From positions 124,001 to 188,000 of the forward strand of contig BGZK01000748.1 of assembly GCA_005406025.1 (NCBI GenBank): DNA of 64,000 nucleotides. Reading direction: 5' to 3'. This document shows, piece by piece, positions 1-11,919 of this stretch. Each line of letters starts with the position of its first letter. The first letter of the stretch is position 1. This DNA is from Eumeta japonica. Lineage: Eukaryota; Arthropoda; Insecta; Lepidoptera; Psychidae. The notes under the pieces are model-generated. The model was not told where the DNA came from. It did no database searches and worked only from the letters and a program-made list of their open reading frames with translations. A program made the position numbers and the translations under genes.

Positions 1-1
1 G

Positions 2-49
2 CTCCACAAGTATATCGACGATCACAAAGCCGACCTGCTGTATTTATGA
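2..49 (+). CDS. 3' end of an unidentified plus-strand gene (partial)
   Basis: Reading from base 2, the window opens in frame with 15 codons and a TGA, giving LHKYIDDHKADLLYL and then a stop. The codons (CTC CAC AAG TAT ATC GAC ... CTG CTG) are GC-rich at third positions, unlike the AT-rich sequence that follows at once, which is typical of a terminal exon running into a 3' UTR. An AATAAA lies about 220 bases downstream (271-276). I do not recognise the protein from so short a tail. If real, this gene is transcribed toward the Rho-family gene and is either nested in it or overlaps its 3' end. A chance open frame of 15 codons is the main alternative. Confidence 0.4.
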   Translation, partial: LHKYIDDHKADLLYL

Positions 50-270
50 CGCGTCTCTTAAATGATTTTCTCATCTATAGGTGCTTTATAAAAAAAATAT
101 TTCCTTAACCAATTTCCTTATTCAGGACATGGGACGGTTCACTCTCTAGGGACGGCATATCTACCTACCTGTTATCTAATTCTGTTTATTTTGTTTATTA
201 TTTTTATATTTTTTTCAATGAATTTGAATACTAATATCTTATACCTATAAACAAGTTTGAATGAACATGA

Positions 271-276
271 AATAAA
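271..276 (+). promoter_or_regulatory. Candidate polyadenylation signal AATAAA
   Basis: An exact AATAAA follows the candidate stop codon at 47-49 and is followed within about 20 bases by a GT-rich stretch (gatgtgctt). The motif is common by chance in AT-rich DNA, so the call depends on the plus-strand gene end being real. Confidence 0.25.
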
Positions 277-360
277 AATGAAAGATGTGCTTAGTAAATC
301 TTAAACATGTAGGAAGACAATTAATATTACTTTTCGTTTGGAAGTTAGGAATGGAGCAAG

Positions 361-547
361 AGCACTCATAGAATTATTTCATAACCGTATTTCGTAATAT
401 AAAGTTTCAGAATTTCTGGCACCAATATCTTACCAGTATTGGTATCGAGAACAGACAAAAAACGAAATTTTTGATGGATGAAATACCTACATACATTATT
501 AATTTTGTACAAAACAGGTACGCGAGTCCGACTCTTATTGCTTTTTA
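361..547 (+). repeat. Interspersed repeat, LINE/SINE 3'-tail type (copy 1)
   Basis: This segment aligns with 47340-47495. Both contain 'tattggtatcga', then 'gacaaaa', then 'ttgatggat', then 'attaatt' plus 'gtac', and end in a remnant of the 'gagtccgactcgcacttg'-type tail common in lepidopteran repeats. The two copies have diverged with several indels. The minus-strand open frame across this copy is incidental. Confidence 0.6.
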
Positions 548-1263
548 AGAACAAAAAAAGCTGATTTCGACATGGATAGGAACGTAAAAAATTTTTTTTC
601 ACATCAGCTCAGATATTAATGTAAAAGTCCATTACGGACGACCATCTTAAAATACAAACATGTTAACTCACTGTAAAAAATGATAGTAAATCGATAATGT
701 TAAAAAAAATACAAAACCTGAGATTTACATTGATCAATCGAAATACCCGTAATCTGCTTTGTAAATGCCACCGAATATAGTAATGATACATGAAATTTTG
801 AAACATTCAATTACTCATACAACATTTCTGGAAATTTAATATCTCACATTTTACTCTTACAAGCTATTGATGTGTATTACACTTTACTTCGATATGAAGA
901 TTGAAATCAAACACATGAAAGTTGTTTACGGGTCGATATACATACGACCTTTTGTGATTAACTGGATCTAATCCCCGATTGGGTGTAAAGAGAAGAAAAT
1001 TCACGGAAATTGGCACATAAAAAATCTTTCAACGACGTGTTGCGTAAGACTGTGACGTAAAAGCGGCTCCGGTGTCGGGTCAATGGTGCGGCCGAGGATC
1101 CCGCGACGAGTGTGCCAGATCTCAGCGCACCACGGCCGTGGCACACTCTCACGATCTTTCGTATTTGAAATCGAGGGACCCGTGTCTTGTGCCGTCTGTC
1201 CACTGGCCCATCACTGGTATAAAGCAAATGACATAAATTGATTAAGTGAAAAACCATCGGTCG

Positions 1264-1332
1264 ATTTGCTCGTAGTCAGGAATCGAATTTCCTACTGGCT
1301 CATGGCGACATTCTCGACCACTCGGCCGTCGT
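1264..1332 (-). repeat. Degenerate tRNA-like sequence (tRNA fossil or SINE head)
   Basis: On the minus strand a box A-like CGGCCGAGTGG (1318-1328) is followed about 28 bases later by a box B-like AATTCGATTCC (1279-1289). The order and match suggest a tRNA-Ser/Leu-type ancestor. The acceptor stem does not pair well and no clear anticodon arm forms, so this is not a working tRNA. It could be the head of a tRNA-derived SINE whose body runs on toward 1000. Confidence 0.35.
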
Positions 1333-1434
1333 TTCCCTGCGTCACATATTTTGATAGGACTGCAAGTATTTATTTCTATGATTCCATCTATTCGTCGAGT
1401 CGATGTAAGGATTTCGCATACAGAATATACACAC

Positions 1435-1569
1435 CTGTTCGCTGGTGACAGGATGGGAGTTCAGTTTGTGCAGCACGGCCACCGTGTCCCGGTCTTGGCG
1501 CAGGTCGGCCTTGCAGCCGCACAGCAAGACGGGCGCCGCTCCTCCGTGGGTGCGGACCTCGCGGTACCA
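1435..1569 (-). CDS. Rnd-like Rho-family GTPase, exon with the G4 loop and insert helix
   Basis: This 135-nt, phase-0 exon encodes 45 residues from WYREVRTH to HPVTSEQ. It is bounded by a good acceptor (TTTGTTCCACAG) and a donor (CAG|GTGTGT). WYREV matches the conserved Rho 'W.PEV' helix. VLLCGCKADLR is the G4 nucleotide-specificity segment, where typical Rho proteins have NKxD or TKxD; a cysteine in the first position is a feature of vertebrate Rnd proteins. The 22 residues from RQDRDTV to VTSEQ match the length and pattern of the Rho insert region. The following exon, which should carry the ECSA-type G5 motif and the C-terminal tail, is not visible and probably lies left of the window. The Rho-family call is secure. 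The subfamily is inferred from a few residues. Confidence 0.9.
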
Positions 1570-4500
1570 CTGTGGAACAAATGCATACATATTCTCAACC
1601 TGTGTACACACTGTTTTTAAGACAATATGTTTATGTTATTTAATTATTATGCGTGTAAATAATACGTTATGTATAGAGTATACAATAATTTGATATCTCG
1701 GATCGTATCGCTCAAGAGACCACAGTCCCTGTCGCTAGTGCTGAAATATGAACCATTTCTACTTTTAGAATGAGTCAAAAAGGCGAACGTCGACAAAATG
1801 GCAATTCAGCAGAAGAATGCGTTTAGAATCGCTTCCGCTCTACTGAGAAACGAAAAGGAAACGAATATAAAAAGTGAGATGTTATGGGAGCCCTTAAGTA
1901 AGGGCTCGTTGAGTTTTAACATTTTCGAACTGAACTGGCCACGATCCTCCGGTCCAGTAGACTAGAAGATCTCACCGAACGGGCACGACCACGCCCTCTC
2001 ACGGGAGAGACTGAAACCGCTCACCGATCGAATTGTCCTTTGTAGAACGTCGTAGTACAAGTCGTAAAATAGAGCCGACCATTTCGTTAGCCTTAATCAG
2101 ACGGATTAAAGCAAACAAGTCAGTTCGCCCGGCATATAGAGTTTAAATTGTAAGAGAGATACGCTATCGGACGACACAACCGGACAATGGGAATTAAATT
2201 CGAACACAGATAGATGGTTCAAAATAAAGATTCATTCTCTTGTAATTGAAGCCTTTTTTGTGTAACGAATATGTAACTATTTTATGTATAACATCGAAAA
2301 CTGCATAAGCAAGATTTGTAATGATTTCGTTAAATAATATCTGATATTTTATTGCGTTTCTGAATCAACTAAATAAGCTTAATTCGTCACCACGGTTAAC
2401 CCTTGAAGTGCCTCCCGTTCAAAGTTATAGTGCAATTACTTTGGAGTACTTATGGGTACTAAGCGTCATAAGTACTTATATAAGTATATTTTTTTAGTGA
2501 CGATTATCCCCATTCTAGGTATGTACTGCGCAGAATAAGAATTATCGTCACAAGCAAGTTTCGTATTTGTTATAATTTTATAGAAAGAAATAGAAGTTGT
2601 TGTCAAGAGATTAATAACTGTTGTTACTTAAAGCAAAATTTAAAATACCAATTGTTTGGAAACACGAAAAAGAAAAGAAAAAGAATTATACAATAAATTA
2701 AAGTTACTTATGATAGCTAAATATTTGTTAGGATTATGTTTTTTTTACAAAATAACTTTTTATTAGTATTGTTACGTTGTATCGCAATCGGTTTACGAGG
2801 ATTGAATTAAAAACAATAAACACTAAAATAAATAAAAAGTGTATATCCTACTTTATTCTGACACGAAAAAGCACTACAAAACGACTTCAACATTTTAAAC
2901 TTTATCGCAGTTCACTTCCTAACGTATTCTATAAAAGAAAACTGACTCGAACGTTCGACTTCCGGCATATAATATTATTCGTGAGGAATTGATTCTAAAA
3001 AAGTGCTTAAAAAATTATAATATTAATTGTTATTCATAATTAATAAGTCATCAGTAATTAATAACAAGGACATAAGCATTTCATCACCGTACACAAGACA
3101 ATAAATAGCAATTTCGACAATAATCCTACGAATATAAATCGATAGTTTTATAAAAACACATTGTAATTTCCCGTGTACACAATGAAGTCATATTCTGTAA
3201 TTTATTGGCCGTAGGTTTATTCTGATATTTCTGTAGTTTGCAACAGCATCTTAATATCCCGGTGTGTTGTGCGTTGAGTACATTTCAAAGATATCTCAGA
3301 TAGCGAGTAGAAAATTTTAAAACGAATATTAATAAATAAAACTTGTTGAAAATAACGCGGGACAATTAATCTATGATTACACAAATCGGAAGTTTTAAAA
3401 ATAAAATACCTAATGGAACAAGTTTTATAAACAATAAGCTGTCGAATAAATCTCGAATATAAGTATTGACCCCCGTAATTATAAAATGGTGGAATTTTGA
3501 AATAGTTGAAATAAGTTATGCGAAAGCTCTCTAATTTCCTTCTGCGACTTAAGGGACCGTTACATCAAAAGGGTAGATGGTTACAAGTTAAATCCCAATT
3601 AAATTCCGGATTTAAGGCCTTACAGACCGGGGTCGTGTTACCGACCCTTAACATATTTAAGCCGACCTCCAATAATCTGTACAAATCGTGCGCATTTCTT
3701 TATCATTTACAGCCATATGTGTTTAAATCGATTGCAATGAATAGAAATAATAAGGGTAACTTGAAACCGTTAAAAGACGTACTTATTTAGAATTAATGAA
3801 ATTTCGAGTTTTTCATTGCAATAGTTTCATTACAAAAAATACAGTTTCGAATAACCTTTTTTAAGAAAACAACAGAAAACACGTTAGTGTTCTTATGGAA
3901 GGTTATTCAATATTAAACATTTATTACTTAAATCTTATCCGATGGTAAGTAATATAATATAAATTTTGTAACATACCAATATAATATCAATATTGAAAAT
4001 GCCTAAATTACTTTTAGGAACACAACTTGTATAGGAGAATAGAAAACGATAGATTACTCATACATATACGTCTACAGTATTGTTATGGTTTCAAAGTACG
4101 TTATAGTCATAAACAGGCGGCAATTAATGTTTATGAAAAAAGCTACACATATCTTTGACGATAAAAACTAGCAAAGAAATAACGAAAGAAAAGCCTAAGT
4201 CGGCAAATAGCATAAATAAGAAAGCGTACACGGCACGAGAAAAACAAATGAATATGACATAAATATAGAATTCGCTCATGTATATTTTCCACAGGGGAAG
4301 GTAGAGACCACAGCTATCTTACTGTCGTAAGTGTCGCTATATTCAAATACCCATTTTGGTTCATTTGACAAGAATAATCTTTAATACGCGATAATGCTAC
4401 ATGCAAACGACACGTCCACGAGAACGAAGCCTTGTAAAAGACTGAGTGTTCAGAACAGTGTTGGTAACCCAAAGAAACTAAAAAACAGCAGCACATAAAT

Positions 4501-5139
4501 AAAAAAAAAAAACAGAAGAAAACAGTAGATAAAGTAAAAAAAGGCAGGTTTTATACTTTCCTCATATAATAAAAACAATTACCTACTAGGCAAATGTTTT
4601 AATTATATAAGAAAAGTATGAAATCTAGTTACTAGAACTAACAATTAGTTACTAGGACTGATATACATTGTTACATTATAATACTGATTACAACATAATA
4701 AAAAACGAAAATCAAAATAAAAATATTTTCCACTATCATCCTCAACTGCCTCATTTTCAGTATTTTCAGACTCATTTTCTTTTTTACAATTATACATATC
4801 TTTGTTAAATTTCTTCATATACCTTTCTGCGGTTTCAAATGAGTAGCATAATCCGTTATTTCGTATTCAGTGTGTAGTACTCCTTTAATAGCTTTCTACG
4901 TTGTGCCTTACATTTCACAACTATAAATACATTGAAGTGCTTATCAAAAAATATTCGCATAGTATAATAGGTGGCGCTGAACGCTAATTGAAAAACAGTA
5001 AAAATTAGGAATGAAACAAAAAACAGGGCCATCATAGTGAAAACAGCAAATCTACTGTTAAACCAGTAGGGTTGGTAACACTGGTTCAGAAGTTGTGATA
5101 TTAAACGGAAGAAATGTAGCGGACGAACGTGCGACTTAC
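1570..5139 (-). other. Intron of the Rnd-like gene (about 3.6 kb)
   Basis: This phase-0 intron lies between the switch II exon and the G4 exon. It is AT-rich, with no recognisable coding sequence, RNA gene or complete mobile element. A plus-strand open frame at 3518-3790 (90 codons) has intron-like base composition, matches nothing I know and is left out. Confidence 0.7.
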
Positions 5140-5249
5140 CTTAGCGGCCGCGTTATGGAGAGACTCGGGGTCGGCCACGTTGAAGCACAGCATGAACACC
5201 CTCGCGTCCTGGTACGCCAGCGGCCTGACCGTGTCATAGGCGGTGGTGC
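5140..5249 (-). CDS. Rnd-like Rho-family GTPase, exon with switch II
   Basis: This 110-nt exon begins with GC, completing the glycine codon split by the upstream intron (phase 1). It then reads 36 codons, TTAYDTVRPLAYQDARVFML then CFNVADPESLHNAAAK, before the donor AAG|GTAAGT. The acceptor is TCGCTCCGCAG. TAYDTVRPLAY aligns with the Rho switch II 'EDYDRLRPLSY', and VFMLCFNVADPESL with 'VILMCFSIDSPDSL'. At the position of the catalytic glutamine (Gln63 of RhoA) this protein has threonine, so intrinsic GTP hydrolysis is predicted to be lost, as in Rnd proteins, which have serine there. The junction to the next exon (AAK|WYRE) is phase 0. Confidence 0.9.
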
Positions 5250-6419
5250 CTGCGGAGCGAAGGGACAGGAAATCAGTTCTAGTGTTCGTTGTCCAAGTTG
5301 TAGCGTGACGAAATCAAATCTACGGTAAAGTAATCCGTTTTATACACGTGCTTGAGGTGTATTGTGTGTTGCGATATTCGGGTATGTAACCACACCAATT
5401 TAATAGATTTTTTAAAATTTCTTTTTTATATGTAATAATATATAGAAGAAATATAAAAGAGTTAAGCGAATGCCTCATTTGTTAGTAAAGTAAAATTAAT
5501 TTTTCTTTATTATTAAATTTGATTTAAATCAAAATGAAAAGTAAATTAAATCAAACTCTATTAGATAGAACTATTAAATCCTACGTAATATAATACAAAA
5601 CTAAAACTATCGTATATAGTGGGACTTCCAACAGCTGAAATTATATTGAAGTGTTACCTATTTGCAGTAAAAATATATTTGCAAAATTTGAATCACCTTT
5701 TTAAATTAACACACAGTGGTAATATTTAAACATGTACTTAATATACCAGATAAGATACTTCAAGTTGGACAATTTATTCCTTCGTATAATAAATATAAAT
5801 AACAGGCGAAGACCAGTAATAAAAACAAGAATTCATCTTACGTTAAATTTTTGAAATCTTTTTTAATACATAAAATATATCTAATGAAATAGAAATTCTA
5901 TTTAGGAATTGTCCGATACAGCAATAATTCAGAATAAATGTTATGAGTTATTAAATTCCAAATAATATTTTAATTATATTTCCTTGTAATAACGATTCCT
6001 TGAAAAAAATTATTCAACGATGTCAATTCTTTATTATCCTTCAAAATGAGTTATCCTCTATTTTTTATCTGGAAATTGATGCTGAGAACAATTAAAACTC
6101 GATTAGCAAAAAAATATCCTTGGCCTTCTAACGAAGAACTTTTAGATAGCCAAAAGGAATGTTAATATAACAGGTGATAATAAAAAAACACAACAACCAT
6201 ATCCCAGAGCTCAAATGAGGAAAAACTGGTATAAAAAAATGTTCATTCAAAATAATATTATGAATTAATCGATATGATTTTATCATATTACAAAGTAATA
6301 TGTACGTGTTACAATATTAAATACTATGAAAAAATATTATGCGTACATTATTTTTTTATTATTGGTCATGTGTTTATTAGTGAAAACTAATATAAAAACC
6401 TAATAAAGAAATAAAACAT

Positions 6420-6427
6420 AAAAAAAA
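6420..6427 (-). terminator. RNA polymerase III terminator of tRNA-Phe
   Basis: On the minus strand a T run begins five bases after the tRNA 3' end (GTTC then TTTTTTT). This is the usual pol III stop for an insect tRNA gene. Confidence 0.8.
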
Positions 6428-6431
6428 GAAC

Positions 6432-6504
6432 TGCCGAAACCCGGGATTGAACCGGGGACCTTTAGATCTTCAGTCTAACGCTCTCCCAACTGAGCTATTT
6501 CGGC
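6432..6504 (-). tRNA. tRNA-Phe (anticodon GAA)
   Basis: Read on the minus strand, the 73 bases fold into a complete cloverleaf. The acceptor GCCGAAA pairs with TTTCGGC, with discriminator A. The D arm is GCTC/GAGC, the anticodon stem TTAGA/TCTAA encloses the loop CTGAAGA with GAA at 6471-6469, the variable loop is AGGTC, and the T arm CCCGG/CCGGG encloses TTCAATC. There is no intron. Internal boxes A (TAGCTCAGTTGG) and B (GGTTCAATCCC) are intact. A run of at least seven T residues follows the 3' end on the minus strand, as expected for RNA polymerase III termination. It lies inside the large intron of the Rnd-like gene, on the same strand. Confidence 0.97.
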
Positions 6505-7199
6505 CGATGTGTTTCTTCGCGAAATTATCGTTTTTATTCTACGTCATAGCTTTGCGTACATATTTGATAAACTATGGTCTTATCAGTATGACCGATGATT
6601 GCCGAAATATCAATGTGCTGTTAAGATGAGAAAAAAATAAAAAACAGTCTTAAAAAAAAAGGCCGAGAGCATGTCGAACCATGCTCAATGTAGGATTCCT
6701 GTGCCATCACTACAAAGAAATGCACTGTATAATGAAAAAAAAAAAAACTATAGTTATACTTTTTTCCATGATTCCCCCACATAATTAATATAAGCTCTTT
6801 AGTCACTTATAACTAGAGAAACAAGTAGGTATGTGGATTATTAGTCTTAAAATAGTGTAAATTAAAAAGCACCAGCAAAAGAGTGTATCTACACGGCACT
6901 TACGTTCTTTTGTTAAGAAGCGCAGTTTTTCTGCAAAAGCAGTGTATCCAATCACGTTAAAATATTTTTTATTTAAAGTATTTATTAAGTTTATCTTTGT
7001 GTTTTTTTTTTATATTTTGTGGACTTCGGTTTCGAAAATAAAGGTGGGGGACACAATCTATGCTACTTTCGGAGCAATTATTTCTGAAAATATTTACTTA
7101 ATCAAAAAAAAATACTTAGAAATCTTAAAGGGTCTTTAAAATAATTGTCGAAGTATGTGCCCCAAGTTGATGTTTGCTGAATACATTTTTTTCAGCTTT

Positions 7200-7417
7200 T
7201 ATTATTATATTTTAATGAGTGCCCCCTTAGAAATATTTGTTTTTGTTATTTAACTACTAAACTGATTAAGAGGTTATAGGAGACACTTATTCTCTAAATT
7301 TCATCAATACATATCTTGTAGTTTTTGAGTAAAATACGTCTGACAAACGGACGAACAGACGGACATGACGAAATTATAAGGATTCCGTTTTTGCCATTTT
7401 GGCTCAGAACCCTAACA
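7200..7417 (+). repeat. LINE-type 3' tail repeat
   Basis: The end of this stretch, 'cggacagacatgacg'-like sequence followed by 'attccgtttttgccatttt' and 'aaccctaa', is a phrase I recognise as the 3' end of a very common lepidopteran interspersed repeat, probably derived from a non-LTR retrotransposon. No coding part remains. A related tail ends at 55709. The start is set loosely. Confidence 0.6.
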
Positions 7418-9381
7418 ATGAACTCCACTGGTGATGTATTGCGGAACTAAGTACAATAGAACTTTCTTAACAGTTTGCTTTATTGGATGCGTTGAGAAGA
7501 ATGGATAAGTGTTACTGGTGCAATTTAGACTCTCAAGCTAGTGTTCAAAGTAGAAGAAACAATACATACTTAATGTTGTATAAAAGTCTGACTTTAAAGT
7601 TATGTAAGTTATCCACATGAATTGAAATGTGACGTAACAAACAGTAGGCAATAGGACATCAGACAACAATATTTAGTGAAACTCCATTATGTATATGCTG
7701 CAATTTAAATCCGTTTCGATTTCCAGCCGCATATTTATCACAGAACAGTAAACAATTTCAGCTCCATTTCAGCTTCAATAAATTGTTACACATAGTCCAT
7801 TCGATTTTACGAAAGCGCATAATTTACGAATGTCGCCGAAATTTCGTAGGTTAAATAATTAGCGTAAAACTAGAATAAATATTGAATATTACCTAGTCTC
7901 AAGATATTGGTACTCTATTAAAATACTGCTCATTCAAAAAATTCTTCATGGAGAAACTTTCCTTTGTACTGAATCGCTCCATGTTAAAATGGCATCATCG
8001 GCATTTGACAGATTGAGTAATTAATGTCATTTTGTTGTAAAATGTATCTCGTTTAAAATTTTCCACATTATAAGGTCATTATTTCTTCGAGCAACTACGC
8101 GACAAAGATTTATGTGTACTATTTATTAAGACGAACATATATATACCTATATATTTATGTAAACTCATTCCATACATTTATAAAAATATATATGCTGTTT
8201 TATAACAACATTTTCATCTACCTACCGCAAAAAATGAATATTATAACGAAAAGATGAAGTTATCAATGGAAATTCTAAACAACACATGATTTCTTAATTT
8301 TACGTTTAATATAAATAACAGAAGTTTGATTTTTTTGATCTCTTAATAAAGAAATTGTTAAATAAATGCATTTATGTATTATTTGTGAACTTAAAATATT
8401 TACATATATCCAATATAATGTCGAACAAAATATTAAGATTTTTAGAAGACTTGATAGTAATTCCCATTCACGAACCAAAATTAAAATACAAATGATGCAT
8501 TACATAATTTTTTTTAAAGCATTTTTTTTGTACATTCACCAAAAGTATATTTGCGTTAAACCCCCTCGCCAAGAAGTACCTTCCAATTTTTTTTAAGCTA
8601 TTGGGAGGTTTGGACCACATTGCGAGTCTTTCAAGTTGACCTAATGCGAGTTTAAGGCTGATCGTATTAGTTCAGGATCAATTAAACACCTCACGCAAGT
8701 TTAATGAAGATAATATTAAATTATCTATTAATAATAGATCGAGTTTATTATAAACATATATATGCATATATCAGACTCAAGGCTATTTACAGAGGATTGG
8801 CTCGAATAAATTTGATTCTCAAATATTTAACTCGTATACGCGCAAAATGTTATTCAACATTCTCAACGATTTCGTAAGTGCTGCCTCGGCAGGAGAAACA
8901 TGGGAATTCTAAGAACTCGAGTTTCGCGCAGGAAAAACAAAGAGCCTGACTGCAAAACACAGCAGTAAATAAAAACCATGCGCGGGAACCCGAAAAGACA
9001 TTGCCATAAATCACGAGCAAACACTGAAGTATTCGGAAAGTATCCGGGTGTAAGTCTGATCCGCGACGCGCCGCCGGAGGGTCTTAACTTAGCAAATGGT
9101 GGAAATTTAGTATTCGAAAACAAATAGCCCCCGTTCGGAGTTGCACTCCACGCTGATAGAATAAAGATGCACATTGTAAAGGAGATTCTGCACGAACTTA
9201 TTCCATGCAGCTATCGAAATGATAGTTAAATCCACATTACGACATAGTTGAATTCCTTTTTACGAATTACAAACGATGGGTTGCTTTAAAGACAATTTTC
9301 TAGATACCAAATTAATAATAACCGATCGCACTATAAATTTCTGGAACTGACCACTTACGTAAACAATATTTAATAATAAAG

Positions 9382-10133
9382 TGTGTCAGCTCCAACGCAC
9401 GACTGGAGTTTACTCCTTTAAAATGATATCGTACATATAGATTAGTATTAACGGTAAATGAAAGCATCTATTATATTATTCAAAGCATAATACACAATTC
9501 ATTTATCTATGTTAATAGTAAAACAATTAATTCGTCATTTAAGAAAATATTGAAAATAATTATGTTATACAATAAAATTTTTAGTAAGATTGATTTTCTC
9601 TATCATTGACGTTATCTTGCGTATTGTTTATCACAGGAACAATAGCGGTATCATTAAACACTGAAACAATTGGTTTATGGTAACTAAAATATGATACATG
9701 CATGTCGGAAGATACATGTGTGATAAATCGTGAAATCGCATCAATAGTTGTACCATATCTAGTTGTCCCTAGTGTTTTGTCAGAAATTAAATCTAAGTTC
9801 AGTTCATCTTTCAGAAATTGTACTAAACGGAAACCATCTTCTTTATTAAAATCAATATTAAAATCTCCACCAAGTACAAGTGGAAGTTCATGGTGACGTT
9901 TCTTCAATAGTTTTGAACCCCCTTCTGTATACACTAACAATGATTCGTGGAGAAAATCTATTATATTTGTCACATTCTGATTGATTGAAATGTAAACAGT
10001 AACCATGACGATTTATTTATTTCAGTAACCATGACGATAGCGTAACGTCATTTATCTAACACTTGATTTTACTCCCATAAAATTCCATACCCCGGGCCTA
10101 AATATGAAATCGATTCTTAAGGAGTAAACTCCA
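9382..10133 (-). mobile_element. Helentron-like rolling-circle element relic, nested in mariner
   Basis: Both boundaries follow from comparing the two mariner copies. Each end carries the small palindrome GGAGTTTACTCC (left 9405-9416 and right, inverted, 10120-10131). Read on the minus strand, the 5' end is T-rich followed by this palindrome and AAGAATCGATTTC. The 3' end has the palindrome followed by an imperfect GTGTG/CGCAC hairpin. The 5' start resembles the start of the insert at 41357-41936. These hairpin-bearing ends, T-rich flanks and the endonuclease ORF inside fit Helentrons (Helitron2). No Rep or helicase sequence remains, so this is an internally deleted copy. Confidence 0.6.
9581..10006 (-). 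pseudogene. EEP-type endonuclease domain fragment of a Helentron-like element
   Basis: An open frame of 141 codons starts at ATG 10006, near the 5' end of the nested element on the minus strand. It reads as the C-terminal endonuclease/exonuclease/phosphatase domain found in some rolling-circle transposons and in non-LTR retrotransposons. Family motifs are visible in order: LGGDFNIDF (the GDFN metal-binding motif), GTTIDAI (the [ST]xID motif) and YFSYHKPIV, where SDHxP has become SYHKP with the histidine kept. The N-terminal third of the domain and all Rep/helicase parts are missing, so the fragment is probably inactive, although it has no stop or frameshift. It could also be read as a stand-alone captured domain. 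Confidence 0.75.
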
Positions 10134-11919
10134 AAAAGTAATTACTATATTTGAAAATGGAACTCTTTGGCTGTTAGGGTACAGATTTTTTGTGTCAATT
10201 GTTTTTTTATATTGTAGCATCATTTTAAAATTGGTGCCTATATCATTATGGATTTAAATCGTGAAAATTTTCGTAGTAGTAAATTTTGAGTGTAATTTGA
10301 CAGCACGGTAGAGCTTTGCTCGGCTTCGAACTGTTTTTGGAGATAAAACACCATGTAAGTCGACTATTTATAACTGATTTTCAGAATTCAAGTGCAGTAG
10401 TGTCAATTTCAGTGACGAATATCGTGATGGTCGCCCGTCCACCACTGTGAACGACAAAACATCGATATTATACGCCGTATGATCGAAACAGACAGGCATG
10501 AGACCCACCATGGAATTCGTGCATCCTTAGGCATAGGCATAAGTTAAATAAAATCATTCCTACACACAAACATTTGGGTATAAAAAAACTGTGCTCTCGG
10601 TGGATCCTCCACACAATTTGACAGAGACTCAAAAAACGGACCGCATCACTTGGTGCAATGCCACGCTTACTAGAATCAAGGAAGGGGCGTCAAATTTGGC
10701 GTGGGGCGTATTAATAGTGACAAAACGACGATTTATTGCTATGATCCCAAGATAAAGCAATAATCGACCGTATGGGTCTATCGAGATGAGGCGAAACCAA
10801 TCAAAGTGGCGCGCGAGTGAAGTGTCTCTAAGCGGATGATTGCTTCTTTTTTTAATAAAACTGGACACGTGGCCACTGTTGGTTCGATAATCGTTGTAAT
10901 GTAAATAGTGATTGCTTCACGACCATTTATTTGCCGAAAGTTGTTGAAAAACTCCGTAAAAATAACCGTAAACGTCGTATCATCTTGTACCACGACAACA
11001 CCAGTTCTAACACGACCAAACAGACAAATATATTTAAAGAAGGAAAACGTAGAACTTATGAGCGATCCTGCATGCGGTCCCGATGTGGCACCTTGAAAAT
11101 TTTTTTGTTCACAAAAATTAAGAACTAATTATGCAGTCAACGATTTTCATCACCAGAAGCGGTTGTCGAATAGTATGTAAGACATGTTTTCGAGGTCACC
11201 AGGGAGGAGTGGCATAAATGTTTTTAAAATTGGTTAATTCGTATGCAGAAGCGCATTTATGCTATCGGAGAATATTTTGACAAACAATAAAATCATTTTT
11301 GACCATTCATTGTAATTTTTTACGTATATGTTCACGACCGTGTCATAACTACTGCGGGTAGCGAGCATATTCGCGTTCGATGGCATGTTAATTGCCACAA
11401 ACAAATCTGGATATGATTTGAAAAAAAATTCATCGTACGAAAGCCTCTCTACGCGAACTCAAGTCGCACTTCTCCGGTTTTTTTCATTACGTGAACGAAA
11501 AGTCCATCTACACACCTAAAACTATAAAGCTGGTCGTGACTGTATATTGAATATACAGCCAAAAGTTAGCAGGAAGTAGCACGAAGAAGATGTACGAAAT
11601 GATACAATACAAAGTGATCTTTTTTACTATTCAATTCTACGTCGTAAAATTCACTAACGGAACTGTCAGGATAGATGTACTCATAAATGATGTATCAATC
11701 TGAATAAAATTATAGTATGAATTATATTTAAAAAAAATTACATTCGAAAAAATCGTACAAGCTGAAAAAAATCTTATCTTCGTTGTTTTTATACAACTAT
11801 TTAATCTTTTCTAATAATAAAGTTTGACATGTACAATAATTAATTCAGGTTAAATGTCTTAGTTACGGCAGTAATGTATGTTATGATTTCCATTGCTGTG
11901 ACAAATGTTATATTTAAAT

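Larger units (their letters stand above)
50..1434. other. Noncoding stretch left of the last visible Rho-family exon
   Basis: Mostly AT-rich sequence downstream, on the minus strand, of the exon at 1435-1569. It holds a LINE-type repeat (361-547), a GC-rich block (about 1055-1230) and a tRNA-like relic (1264-1332). I looked here on the minus strand for the missing C-terminal Rho exons (an 'ECSA'-type G5 motif, a basic tail, CAAX) and found nothing convincing. The GC-rich block has an open minus-strand frame of about 61 codons after a possible acceptor, but its sequence is not Rho-like. Confidence 0.6.
9327..11325 (+). mobile_element. Mariner transposon relic (copy 1), interrupted by a Helentron-like insert
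   Basis: This segment aligns along its length with 53214-54483. The left end ('gcactataaatttctgg...') is at 9327-9380. The element resumes at about 10130 with 'aagtaattactatatttg', so about 750 bases of foreign DNA lie between. The decayed transposase frame runs from an ATG at 10248 to a TAA at 11288-11290, about 1043 bases, the expected size for a 345-residue mariner transposase. The helix-turn-helix half and the catalytic half can be read across several frameshifts and stops. Remnants of the acidic residues appear as SDKTTIY, YHDN and GPDVAP, consistent with a DD34D mariner. No intact protein can be made. The right end is diverged and approximate. Confidence 0.85.

Noticed and set aside
1055..1230. 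Possible C-terminal Rho exon on the minus strand
   Set aside because: An open frame of about 61 codons follows an AG, but the sequence has no ECSA motif, basic tail or CAAX, and the best acceptor gives an immediate stop.
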